Source of the DNA: Erysipelotrichaceae bacterium
GTDB lineage: Bacteria > Bacillota_I > Bacilli_A > RFN20 > CAG-826
DNA: 38,973 nt
Direction: 5' to 3'
Assembly: GCA_012744375.1 (NCBI GenBank)
Contig: JAAYCD010000054.1
Coordinates: 1 to 38,973 of the forward strand
Part shown: positions 1 through 9,429 of the stretch, piece by piece
Position numbering within the stretch: the stretch's first letter is position 1
Layout of the letters: each line of letters begins with the position of its first letter
Made by a program: the position numbers and the translations under genes
Notes under the pieces: generated by a model
Told to the model about the DNA's origin: nothing
What the model saw: only the letters and a program-made list of their open reading frames with translations
The model's database searches: none

Positions 1-812
1 ACTTCGTGATTAATATCATGTGACAAAAAGGGGAATAATCTTTCTTGATCAATGAATCTCAAGGTCGCACTCTCATAGTTAAAAGGAATAAGACTATAGT
101 AAGCAAACTTTAAGTTACCTAAATTTAAGCGATAATAATAATCGACGTCTAAATAGTCACTAAAAGAGGTAAAATCTAGTCTTTCATTAATACCGAACAA
201 GGAAATCCCGTCGGCAAAAAAGGCGAAGTTTTCACTTGAAAATATTCCGTTTTTCAACGTTTGAAAATTGATAAATTGTGTTTGAGGGAAATTAAAATTT
301 ATCGTTGGATACGATTTAAGTATTGTCGAATTTGCATCATAAATTTCAAAAGTCATCCCAAGACCTTGGGTGGTCATTAAATTACTTATTGGAACCTTAA
401 ATGTCACACTTTGCAAAGTTCCAGAAGTATAATGATGGGAATTTTGTGTACTTGAATAAACTTGCCCGCTGTTATTGCTTAGGCGCAATCTTTCTCTTAT
501 ATTTTGACTTTGAAAATAATAACGATATTGGAAAGTAATATAGTAATCTGGGTCGCCGTATTTAAACGGTCCATATATTATTCCATTAGTAGCGATGTAT
601 TCGCTTGGAGTCTGAGCGCTTGAAGTAACGGATGTACTAGAAGATGACTTCGATGAAGATAAACTGGACATTGAAAAAGTGGAACTTGGCGGCGGTAAAC
701 TTGGCAACGATGGACTGGGATTATTGGGATCAACCGGCGTAATATCTCTTGCTTGCACCACCGCAATATTTGGCAAAATAAAAGCTAGTAAAATCATCGG
801 AAGTTTAGACAC
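1..812 (-). CDS. Secreted/cell-surface hypothetical protein, GTG start, truncated at left window edge (C-terminus outside window)
   Basis: Open minus-strand frame from GTG at 812-810 to base 1, absent from the ORF track. N-term VSKLPMILLAFILPNIAVVQARDITPVDPNNPSPSLPSLPPPSS.. looks like a signal peptide followed by a Pro/Ser-rich linker. SD GGAGGT (821-826) lies 8 nt upstream of the GTG. Confidence 0.75.
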   Translation of the reverse strand, partial: MSKLPMILLAFILPNIAVVQARDITPVDPNNPSPSLPSLPPPSSTFSMSSLSSSKSSSSTSVTSSAQTPSEYIATNGIIYGPFKYGDPDYYITFQYRYYFQSQNIRERLRLSNNSGQVYSSTQNSHHYTSGTLQSVTFKVPISNLMTTQGLGMTFEIYDANSTILKSYPTINFNFPQTQFINFQTLKNGIFSSENFAFFADGISLFGINERLDFTSFSDYLDVDYYYRLNLGNLKFAYYSLIPFNYESATLRFIDQERLFPFLSHDINHE

Positions 813-1140
813 GATAAAACACCTCCAAAAAACGCAGCATCGCTTGCTTTTTATAGCGATAGAAACTCGACGTTGAGTATATGGATTTCCACCAGCCATC
901 ATAACCTTGGAAGAAAAACTCGTTATTGATAATACTGCGGTCTCTTTCGTTGAGTGACTCAAAGGCAGATATGACTTTAGTAAGATAAATTTGACAAGCT
1001 AAATTACTTGTTTGCTCTATTTGATTACTCAATAAATTTTCGGTTCTCAATTGGGCTATTTTGCGCGCCAAAAAATAGCGCCTTGCAACGCGTTCAGCCA
1101 ATTCACTCAATTGCTTGAAACTTACTTCTGACAGCGTCAT
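805..1140 (-). CDS. Small sigma-70-region-4/HTH-like protein, possibly MG284/MPN403-like; ORF can extend to 1161 but the internal ATG has the better SD
   Basis: ORF 805..1161; C-term LNERDRSIINNEFF...WWKSIYSTSSFYRYKKQAMLRFLEVF resembles a sigma-like HTH. SD AGGAG precedes MTLSEV. The 3' end overlaps the downstream GTG start. Confidence 0.5.
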   Translation of the reverse strand: MTLSEVSFKQLSELAERVARRYFLARKIAQLRTENLLSNQIEQTSNLACQIYLTKVISAFESLNERDRSIINNEFFFQGYDGWWKSIYSTSSFYRYKKQAMLRFLEVFYRV

Positions 1141-1323
1141 TTTTTTGCTCCTACTTAGCAAATAGGTTACACTTTCTGATTTTGTCCAAAGAAATAATAA
1201 TTTTGTGTTATTTTATATCATTTTGTACTGGCGTTATGTTAGTGATTGACTGTAATATGGAAAATAGCGATTATCGATACTGTTTTATCAAAAATAGTTT
1301 AATATTAATAAAAGGACCCAGAT

Positions 1324-1872
1324 ATGATAGTACTTAGCGGGGCTAGTGCTTCCGGCAAAACAGAAGCGGCCAAAATGTTGATGACAAAATATGGCATAAA
1401 ACGTGCCATTACCACTACTACCCGACCAATGAGAAGTCAGGAAGTCGATGGCAGAGATTATTTCTTCGTGAGCAAAGAAACTTTTGAGAAATTAATTGCA
1501 GATGGCGCTTTTGTGGAATACACGATTTATAATGGTAATTATTATGGTTCTACCAAAAACCAAATTGCTGATAATCGATCGGTAGTTATCGATTTAGAAG
1601 GTTTAAAATCATATACGCAATTTAATGACAAAAGAATCGTCACTTTTTATTTATCTGCTTCTGAAGAACTTTGTTATAAACGTATGTTAGAAAGAGGCGA
1701 CACAGTAGAAGACGCCCAAAGAAGAATTGCCAATGACCGCAAACTATTTGCGAGAAATCGCATTCCAAAAGTTGACTATATTATTGATTCTGGAAGCAAG
1801 TCGATTGAAGAGGTCGCCGATGAAGTGTATCGTCTATATAACGAACACCTCAAAGCAAAGCATCAGTCTTAA
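1324..1872 (+). CDS. Guanylate kinase-like P-loop kinase
   Basis: MIVLSGASASGKTE P-loop, TTTTRPMRSQEVDGRDYFFVSKETFEKLI guanylate kinase signature. Confidence 0.85.
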   Translation: MIVLSGASASGKTEAAKMLMTKYGIKRAITTTTRPMRSQEVDGRDYFFVSKETFEKLIADGAFVEYTIYNGNYYGSTKNQIADNRSVVIDLEGLKSYTQFNDKRIVTFYLSASEELCYKRMLERGDTVEDAQRRIANDRKLFARNRIPKVDYIIDSGSKSIEEVADEVYRLYNEHLKAKHQS

Positions 1873-3134
1873 TTAAGATTTTTATATTTGTAGGCGAAAG
1901 CTGGATTGAGAAGGACATCATATGTGATGCCTTTTTCTTTAGGAATATAACTAAGTACATAGTTTTCTTTGCTAAATGTGGAAAAGTCAATTTCATAAGG
2001 TAAGGTAATTTTCACTCTTTGCCAATTTTTTGTAACCATTAAAAGCATAAATTTCAAAGTTTCTATTACATCACTTTCTTCAAGCAAAGAAACAATGATT
2101 TCGTTTTCTTTCGGCAAGAAAGGAAGTGGACCAGGAATTAAATCAAACTTATTATAAATATTGACCATTGGAATTTGATCAGCACCCAATTCTTTAATAA
2201 TCGCTTGCGTGGTTTTAATTTCTTCCTCCATAAATGGATCAGATATATCAACGACTTGCACTAATAAGTCTGCTTCTTTGATTTCTTCTAATGTCGAACG
2301 GAAGGCGTCGACCAAATAAATAGGCAAATCAGAGATAAAACCTACTGTATCGGTCATAAAGAAGGTCGGATAGCCATAGATCGATATTGCCCGAGTTGAC
2401 GTCTCTAACGTCGCAAAAAGGGCATTTTTCTCTAGGACGGTTTTCTCTTCTTTACTCATTTTCACCAAACGATTTAAAAGTGTCGATTTACCGGCATTGG
2501 TGTAACCCACGATACAAATCTTAGGAATCGGATTATTTATTCTCTTGCTACGGGAATTGCGACGCGAAAGCTTAATGGCGTTAAGCTCTTTCTTCTTTTG
2601 ATTAATTGCGGTGGCAATTTGTCTTCTTGATAACTCAATTTGCTTTTCGCCTTTACCTTTGTTATGACCAGAGCCACTTGTGACTTGGGCATATTCTGCT
2701 TTTTCATCAATTAGATGATTTTGTAGATATGATAATCTAGCGATTTCGACTTGGAGCTTCGCTTCTTTAGTGCGTGCATTTTTTTCAAAAATGTCTAAAA
2801 TAACAAAAGTGCGATCGATAACTTCTAAATTAGTTATACTTTCAATATTCTTTTTTTGTAATCCTGATAATTCAAAATTACAAGCAATTAGCTCGATTTT
2901 GTTCTCGGGATGATTTTCATTATAGTTGAAACAGTAATAAGCGATTTCTTCTAATTTACCTTTGCCAATATATGTGCTTTTTTCAATGGCTTCAATATCT
3001 TGAGAAAAGAAAGAAATGACATCGAGGTTAACTTCTTTTAAAAGCATAACAAACTCATTTTGCGCATGATTCAAAATAAGGGAATTGCTTTTACCAGTGG
3101 AAATAACCAAGACTCTTTTTGGAGTTAAATCCAT
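1869..3134 (-). CDS. hflX: GTPase HflX
   Basis: GYTNAGKSTLLNRL, DTVGFISDLP, NKFD; N-terminal HflX domain with YIGKGKLEEI. Confidence 0.88.
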   Translation of the reverse strand: MDLTPKRVLVISTGKSNSLILNHAQNEFVMLLKEVNLDVISFFSQDIEAIEKSTYIGKGKLEEIAYYCFNYNENHPENKIELIACNFELSGLQKKNIESITNLEVIDRTFVILDIFEKNARTKEAKLQVEIARLSYLQNHLIDEKAEYAQVTSGSGHNKGKGEKQIELSRRQIATAINQKKKELNAIKLSRRNSRSKRINNPIPKICIVGYTNAGKSTLLNRLVKMSKEEKTVLEKNALFATLETSTRAISIYGYPTFFMTDTVGFISDLPIYLVDAFRSTLEEIKEADLLVQVVDISDPFMEEEIKTTQAIIKELGADQIPMVNIYNKFDLIPGPLPFLPKENEIIVSLLEESDVIETLKFMLLMVTKNWQRVKITLPYEIDFSTFSKENYVLSYIPKEKGITYDVLLNPAFAYKYKNLN

Positions 3135-3139
3135 AAACC

Positions 3140-4414
3140 CTACCTTTCTTCTTCATTATATGTTAAATCTGTCACCATTAATCTTTTGACGGTAAATTCA
3201 TCTGCTTCCAAAACCTTAAAATGATAGTGGGCGAATTCAAATTCATCGCCAGGCTTAGCAAAACGATCCAATATGTCCTGACAAAAACCACCAACAGTAG
3301 TATAGTCAGTATCTACCTCGTCATCATCATAATCAATATATTCAAAGAAGTCTTCAATGTTCATTGTTCCATCAACAATATATACACCATTGCCTTTGGT
3401 GACATATTGTTCTTCAATTTCATCGTCCTCATCGAAAATATCACCGACAATTTCTTCTAATAAGTCTTCCATGGTGACAATACCTTCGGTACCACCATAT
3501 TCATCTTTAACTATAGCAATATGAATTTTACTTGTTTTAAATTCATTTAATAAGTCCAAAATTTGATGGTTTCTTGGGACGACAAGCGGTTTATAACAAA
3601 GCGACAAAATGTCGATATCTTTTTCATTTGCTAAAAGTTTTTTTGCTAAAGCTTTGACTGGTAATATACCGACAATATCATCAATTGTGTCTTCATAAAC
3701 TGGAATACGAGAATGTTTAAAGAAATCTTTATCTTTGATTAATTCATGAATATCATCATCAACGGCAATTGCAAAAACATCGACGCGAGGAGTCATAATT
3801 TCAAAGGCCGCAATATCATCTAAATCAATCGCTTCTCTTAATAAGTTGGCTTCTTTTTCTTTCAAGATGCCTTCTTCTTCAATGACGTTAACCATTTCAT
3901 CTAAAACATCAACATCGATTTCTTCTTCTTCTTTAGCTTTTTTGGCAAACAATTTTCCAAAAAGTTTAAATGCTTGCGCAATCGGCCAAACAAAGATGTA
4001 AAAAACATATTTGACGACTGTTACAGGGTAAGCAAAATAAATAGCTAAAGAATAGTTGAACCTTTTGGCAAAAGCTTTTGGCAAAAATTCACAAAAAATA
4101 ATTATAAATATAGTAAAACACAATGTGGCAATAACGGTGCCGTAATGAACATTGCTTGCTTCTAAAGACAAGCCGATAAAGGTGACGAGAGAGGAAGCAA
4201 AGATGTTGACGATATTATTACCAAGCAAAATGGCCGAAATTGGCAAATCATAATCTTCCACAATTTTTAACGCGGCCCTAGCCCGTTTTTCTTTTTTGCC
4301 TTTTTCTCTAGTCAGGCGATCTTTATCGACAGTAGAAAAAACCATGTCTGCACCAGATAAAAACATAGAAAAGAGTGAACAAACAGCAATAATCAACCAA
4401 TAATACCACTGCAT
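3140..4414 (-). CDS. CNNM/CorC-HlyC family membrane protein with CBS pair and transporter-associated C-terminal domain
   Basis: N-terminal CNNM TM domain; MTPRVDVFAI, SRIPVYEDTIDDIVGIL, DEYGGTEGIVTMEDLLEEIVGDIFDE. Confidence 0.9.
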   Translation of the reverse strand: MQWYYWLIIAVCSLFSMFLSGADMVFSTVDKDRLTREKGKKEKRARAALKIVEDYDLPISAILLGNNIVNIFASSLVTFIGLSLEASNVHYGTVIATLCFTIFIIIFCEFLPKAFAKRFNYSLAIYFAYPVTVVKYVFYIFVWPIAQAFKLFGKLFAKKAKEEEEIDVDVLDEMVNVIEEEGILKEKEANLLREAIDLDDIAAFEIMTPRVDVFAIAVDDDIHELIKDKDFFKHSRIPVYEDTIDDIVGILPVKALAKKLLANEKDIDILSLCYKPLVVPRNHQILDLLNEFKTSKIHIAIVKDEYGGTEGIVTMEDLLEEIVGDIFDEDDEIEEQYVTKGNGVYIVDGTMNIEDFFEYIDYDDDEVDTDYTTVGGFCQDILDRFAKPGDEFEFAHYHFKVLEADEFTVKRLMVTDLTYNEEER

Positions 4415-4416
4415 AA

Positions 4417-5433
4417 TTATTTGCCTTCCTTTACATGACTTGGTTCAGAAATATCTTCAACAAGTTCTTCCAAAACGTCATCCATAGTAACCATTCCGAG
4501 TATTTTATTATCTTTGTTTCTCACAATAGCAATATGCGTGTGGTGTCTTTTAAAACCGGTGAATAAATCATCAATCATAATATCAGGAGAAACGAAATAT
4601 GGTTTCTGCAATACTTTACGAATAGAAACAGTTGGATCATTTAAATAAGCACTAAAATAAGATTTTAAATGCAAAACTCCAATCACATTATCAAAATTGC
4701 CATCATAAACAGGAATGCGAGAATAATTAGTTTTTAAAATAATCTCGTGTAGTTCTTCTTTTGTCAGATTTTTTATGTTAAGGGCGAAAATCTTATTTCT
4801 CGGTGTTAACACTTCTTGTACGTTGGTGTCGGCAAATTCTAATACTGATTGAATAATGTCGACTTGTTCTTCGTCTATTACGCCTTCTTCTGAAACCTTT
4901 TCAACGATGCTTTCGAAGTCTTCTTCATTAAAAGCTGTTTCTTCTTTAACTTTGAATATCTTTTCGATAGTTTTTGCCATTAAATCAAAAATTAAAGTGA
5001 TTGGGTAAAGTAACAACATTAAAAAATATATTGGATAAACAAGTATTTTTGACAATGTGTCTGGAATACTCCTTGCGATAGTTTTTGGGAACGCGTCGCC
5101 GAAGATATAAAGTATAAAAGTAATCAAAACTGAAGAAATTATTGAAACAGTTTCATTAGAAACACCTGTTGATTTAAACAAATTATAAAAAGAAACTGTC
5201 GAGACAGCACTGGCGATGATAGCGACTATATTATTGCCAATTAAAACGGCGATGAGGGCACGGTCATATTTTTCGCGTACTTTTAACACCAGTTTGGCGG
5301 TTTTATTACCTTCGTCTGCTTCAACTTGCATTTTGAAGCGATTTACTGACGCAAGAGCGGTTTCACTAGCTGAACAGAAAAAACTTGTGAGGACACAAAT
5401 GATGATGATCGTCCACGACAGAGGCACTTCCAT
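4417..5433 (-). CDS. CNNM/CorC-HlyC family membrane protein (tandem paralog)
   Basis: SETALASVNRFK, SRIPVYDGNFDNVIGVLHLK, MVTMDDVLEELVEDI. Confidence 0.9.
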   Translation of the reverse strand: MEVPLSWTIIIICVLTSFFCSASETALASVNRFKMQVEADEGNKTAKLVLKVREKYDRALIAVLIGNNIVAIIASAVSTVSFYNLFKSTGVSNETVSIISSVLITFILYIFGDAFPKTIARSIPDTLSKILVYPIYFLMLLLYPITLIFDLMAKTIEKIFKVKEETAFNEEDFESIVEKVSEEGVIDEEQVDIIQSVLEFADTNVQEVLTPRNKIFALNIKNLTKEELHEIILKTNYSRIPVYDGNFDNVIGVLHLKSYFSAYLNDPTVSIRKVLQKPYFVSPDIMIDDLFTGFKRHHTHIAIVRNKDNKILGMVTMDDVLEELVEDISEPSHVKEGK

Positions 5434-5531
5434 TTAACCAACCACTTCCTTTCTTTTTGTCAGCGTATAATAAAATACCATATTATTATAATAATTCCAA
5501 TAATTATATGATGATTTTTAATGATTTTGGC

Positions 5532-7139
5532 TTATAAATGCGCGAATTTTTGACCACCTTTTCCATTGAAATAACGCACAATCAAAGCAGTTATTCCAAT
5601 AAAAACCAAGATGAAAATTCCAAGCAAAAGCGCCACAGGAAAACCAAATAAATAATTCAAAAGAATATATAAACCGACAAATAGAGCCGATAAAGCCCAA
5701 CCGCCAAAAATGGCAATCATCACTGGCGCGCTTTGTTTAATTGGAGTCATTTCGTTAGTCCATGTTAAATTGACAAAACTTAAGCTTAAGAATACGGATG
5801 CATAAGCGAAGAAAATTACATAAATCATGGACAATACGCACACCAAAACTTTATCTAGGATTGATCCTTCAATTAAGGCTACGAGTGAAATGGAGGTAAA
5901 TAAAATTGGCGGGAGAGTCAAAATAATTTGCACCCACGCTTTAGCATGCAAAACGTATTTTGGTTTTACAGGCAATGATTGGTATACCCAAATATGGCGT
6001 CCTTCTAATGAAACAGATGGCGCGGCAGTATCATTCATCGCCGAAAAAGAAAACATAATAGCGCACGCAATAATGATAAATAATCCATCAAAACCAGCGC
6101 TCATTTCATTTTGCATTAATTCAAGTAATTCGGGCCCAAAAATTAAAGCCGCTATTCCCATTCCAGTAATGAAAATAGTTCCTAATCCGCAGTTGAGCAT
6201 ATAAAGCGCGCTAGAAAATAAGCGCCTAAATTCCTTAAACAAAACAGCGTGAAAAACGGAGCGACGTTTATATAATCTTTCTTTGTAGGCAATTTTTTTC
6301 TCACCATAATTTGCAGTAGCAATTTTAATAAAATTAAATGAAAGAATTGCCCACACTAATCCTGAAATGGCTAAGTTAATAACAAGAAAGACAGCAGTAA
6401 ACAGCCAATCGCCTTCGCCCATCTTACCAAACATGTAAAGTGGATATAAATATTGCTTAACGATATTCCCATATTGCAGTGCGTCTTCAACGAGTGTTTG
6501 TACAAACTGACTACCAAAAGTAAAAGCAACATAGTATAAAGCAATGCCGACAAGAGAAAGTAGAACTATGACAAAACTTTTGGTCTTAAAACGAATACTT
6601 ATTCTTGCTACAACCCAACCCAATGCACAGGAAAGAATTAATACAATCAAGGAAATAATAAAAACTAAAAGTAAGCCACAGATGAATCTACCGATGGTAA
6701 ATCCTGCAACGAACCAATATATGACAGTGGCAGGCAAGATGACTAATCCTGAATACATTAAACCTAGCAAATAAACATTTAATAAACGAGATACAATGAT
6801 ATATTTCACAGGAATTGGCATCGATAATAATAGGTCATTGTCTTTAGATAAATATAGACCGGCAAAAGTATTAAAAATACTACCAAAAGCGCCTAGTAAA
6901 ATGGCAATCATTGAAAAAATTAAAAAATATAACCATCCGACATCCTTTTCAACAAGTGGTCCAGCAAGGCCAAAGGCCATAAAACCAAACATCCCACCAA
7001 AGATGACTAGCATTAACAAAGCAAATAAACAGAAAAACAAAATGACTTCTTTTTTTGAGCGTTTGCGATTCTTCTTAAAATCGTAAAAGTAAGCTCTAAA
7101 TACTTCCATCAGTTGTTTTTTAAGTAGTACCTTAAGCAT
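5532..7139 (-). CDS. ABC-2 type transporter permease
   Basis: 535 aa polytopic protein; overlaps the ABC ATPase ORF by 8 nt. Confidence 0.8.
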   Translation of the reverse strand: MLKVLLKKQLMEVFRAYFYDFKKNRKRSKKEVILFFCLFALLMLVIFGGMFGFMAFGLAGPLVEKDVGWLYFLIFSMIAILLGAFGSIFNTFAGLYLSKDNDLLLSMPIPVKYIIVSRLLNVYLLGLMYSGLVILPATVIYWFVAGFTIGRFICGLLLVFIISLIVLILSCALGWVVARISIRFKTKSFVIVLLSLVGIALYYVAFTFGSQFVQTLVEDALQYGNIVKQYLYPLYMFGKMGEGDWLFTAVFLVINLAISGLVWAILSFNFIKIATANYGEKKIAYKERLYKRRSVFHAVLFKEFRRLFSSALYMLNCGLGTIFITGMGIAALIFGPELLELMQNEMSAGFDGLFIIIACAIMFSFSAMNDTAAPSVSLEGRHIWVYQSLPVKPKYVLHAKAWVQIILTLPPILFTSISLVALIEGSILDKVLVCVLSMIYVIFFAYASVFLSLSFVNLTWTNEMTPIKQSAPVMIAIFGGWALSALFVGLYILLNYLFGFPVALLLGIFILVFIGITALIVRYFNGKGGQKFAHL

Positions 7140-7845
7140 TATCTTCCTCCAATTCTAAGAAAACTTCTTCTAAGCTTTCATCACCTTTTACTTCTTCCAT
7201 GGTGCCTTCCTTGACTAAATAACCATTTTTAATAATAGCAACTTTATCACATAGTTTTTCTGCGACTTCAAGCACGTGAGTGGAGAAGAAAATTGCCCCA
7301 CCATTATCGCAATGTTCACGCATCAATTTTTTTAAAGTGTGCGAAGCTTTTGGATCTAGCCCAACAAATGGCTCGTCCATGATGATTAATCGGGGATTAT
7401 GAATTAATGCAGAAATAAGTGCTAATTTTTGTTTCATACCATGGGAATAGGTGGCGATTGGTTGCGCCAAACTAGCGGTTAGTTCGAACATATCACCGTA
7501 CTTTTTAATTGCTTCTTTTCTTTCTATTGACTTAATACCAAAAATATCAGCAATGAAATTTAAGTATTTAATACCTGTCATAAAATCATATAAATCTGGA
7601 TTATCGGGGATATATGCTAAATCTCTTTTACATTCAAGGGGATAATCGGTAATTGAACGACCATTAATTAAAATACGACCTTCATCAAAATTCAAAATAC
7701 CAACGATACTTTTTAAAGTAGTAGTTTTTCCTGCCCCATTATGGCCAATAAAACCATAGATTTCACCTGGCTTAATATGGATGCTCAGATTGTCAACTGC
7801 TTTCTTGTCCCCATACTTTTTGGTTAAATTTTCAATGACTAACAT
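7132..7845 (-). CDS. ABC transporter ATP-binding protein
   Basis: GHNGAGKTTTLKSI Walker A, YSHGMKQKL signature, LIIMDEP Walker B. Confidence 0.95.
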   Translation of the reverse strand: MLVIENLTKKYGDKKAVDNLSIHIKPGEIYGFIGHNGAGKTTTLKSIVGILNFDEGRILINGRSITDYPLECKRDLAYIPDNPDLYDFMTGIKYLNFIADIFGIKSIERKEAIKKYGDMFELTASLAQPIATYSHGMKQKLALISALIHNPRLIIMDEPFVGLDPKASHTLKKLMREHCDNGGAIFFSTHVLEVAEKLCDKVAIIKNGYLVKEGTMEEVKGDESLEEVFLELEEDNA

Positions 7846-7848
7846 AAA

Positions 7849-8367
7849 CTATTCTCCTTTTTCAATGGCGTAATATTTTGCTAAATGCTTTTCGCCTTTA
7901 TAATTAATTTCTTCTTCTTTTTCTAGCGGTATCATATGACATTTTTCCATCACTCTCTTGCTAGCGATATTTTCAACAAAATAGCCAGCAATAATGCGTT
8001 TATATCCGATGCGGAATAACTCATTTATCGCCATGGATAACGCTTCGGTCATATATCCTTTTCGGTGATAATGACTATTAATAACATAGCCTAATTCAAT
8101 CTCACCATCTTTTATATAAACATCATTAATGAAACCAATTAAAGTATCATCTAGGCAAATAGCATAAACAAAATGATGTTGACTGTGGCTATTTCCACAT
8201 AGTTTATTAAACAACATTTCCGCTTCTTTTTCATCATGAAAATCTGGAATCATGTACGTCTTTTTCACGATTTCATCAAAAAAGATTATTGTGACCGCTT
8301 GTTTATCGCTTTGTTTAAAATTTCTAAGAGTTAAGCGCTTAGAAGTAATCGATTCACTTTTAAGCAT
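7849..8367 (-). CDS. GNAT family N-acetyltransferase (RimJ/RimL-like)
   Basis: SKRLTLRNFKQSD...IELGYVINSHYHRKGYMTEAL; ENIASKRVMEKCHM. Confidence 0.85.
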   Translation of the reverse strand: MLKSESITSKRLTLRNFKQSDKQAVTIIFFDEIVKKTYMIPDFHDEKEAEMLFNKLCGNSHSQHHFVYAICLDDTLIGFINDVYIKDGEIELGYVINSHYHRKGYMTEALSMAINELFRIGYKRIIAGYFVENIASKRVMEKCHMIPLEKEEEINYKGEKHLAKYYAIEKGE

Positions 8368-9094
8368 TATTTTTCTTCCTTAGATAAAATAAGCGTCTAG
8401 TTTCTTTTTGTTCGCCAGGCCAGGCGAAATATTCTAACCTTTCAATCACAAAATATTTTTCTATAATGGCGGTCCATTCTTCGTCGGTCAGACTTAATAG
8501 ACGCAATACACCATTGATATATATTTGGTTATCTACAACAGTTAATCCGCGTGTTTTTGCCGTTTCACGGTCCATATAAAAGTTCAAACTAATGATGGCA
8601 CACCCATCTTCTGTGAGCACTCTTCCTAAATTGCAAACAATTGTTTCTGCCATTGCTTGAGGCACGACATCAACGACGTTAGAACAAAAAATACCGTCAT
8701 AAGTGTTGGATGGTTGTTTTTCCAACCAATTTTCGTCAATTTGGTGAAGATGGATATTGTCTTGAACTTTGAAAGCGCGAGCATAATAACTCGTCATTTT
8801 GCATCCATTAGGAATTACTTCTACACTAGTGATGTTTTGTCCACCACTTTTAGCAATAATGATGCTTGCCCAGCCACTACCACATCCATAATCAAGTATG
8901 CATGCTTTTTTGCCTAACAACTCAGCAGCACCAAATAACTTTTGCGAAGGTGCCAAAGTTAGATAATCAACTTCAGCATCAACATCGGATTGTTCATCTG
9001 CTGGTTGCTCAAATTGATATGATTTATTCCAAAATTCAACCAGTGTTTGATAATCTTTCATGTTTTCTTTTTCCATATCCATTACCCCAAACAT
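8360..9094 (-). CDS. Class I SAM-dependent methyltransferase
   Basis: ILDYGCGSGWASIIIAKSGG motif I; several possible N-terminal Met starts. Confidence 0.8.
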   Translation of the reverse strand: MFGVMDMEKENMKDYQTLVEFWNKSYQFEQPADEQSDVDAEVDYLTLAPSQKLFGAAELLGKKACILDYGCGSGWASIIIAKSGGQNITSVEVIPNGCKMTSYYARAFKVQDNIHLHQIDENWLEKQPSNTYDGIFCSNVVDVVPQAMAETIVCNLGRVLTEDGCAIISLNFYMDRETAKTRGLTVVDNQIYINGVLRLLSLTDEEWTAIIEKYFVIERLEYFAWPGEQKETRRLFYLRKKNNA

Positions 9095-9273
9095 TTTTTT
9101 GACTGATGTATGGTTCGAAGAAACTTGAACTTTAAAAAGTTCTCATTAATCTAGTGACCTTATGGAAACTTTACAAAAAAATAGATAAATAATCAACAAA
9201 CAATAATTTTTTGTCGATAAATAGTAAACTTTTATTAGTATAGTGTTAATAAAACACGTCAATAGTCCATGAA

Positions 9274-9320
9274 ATAAAAACTCGCCCTTATTACTCATAT
9301 AGAGCAATTAATTAGCGAGT
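9274..9320 (-). terminator. Intrinsic terminator after tRNA-Glu
   Basis: Minus strand ACTCGC..TTGCTC TATAT GAGTAA..GCGAGT followed by TTTTATTT. Confidence 0.7.
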
Positions 9321-9331
9321 AAAGAAACTTG

Positions 9332-9406
9332 TGGTGATCCCACCGGGAATCGAACCCGGGATTAGACCTTGAGAGGGTCTCGTCTTGACCTCTTGACCAT
9401 GGGACC
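9332..9406 (-). tRNA. tRNA-Glu(CTC), CCA encoded
   Basis: Cloverleaf GGTCCCATGGTCAAGAGG...AGACC CTCTCAA GGTCT...GGTTCGATTCC...TGGGATCACCA; anticodon loop CTCTCAA. Confidence 0.92.
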
Positions 9407-9429
9407 AGCGAGAGTAATTATACCCTCGT

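Noticed and set aside
5827-7086. Plus-strand ORFs antisense to the ABC permease
   Set aside because: Low-complexity shadow ORFs of a well-supported minus-strand CDS.
9100-9270. Hairpin GAACTTTTTAAAGTTC upstream of the 8360-9094 methyltransferase as a riboswitch
   Set aside because: Single short AT-rich hairpin with no recognisable aptamer core.
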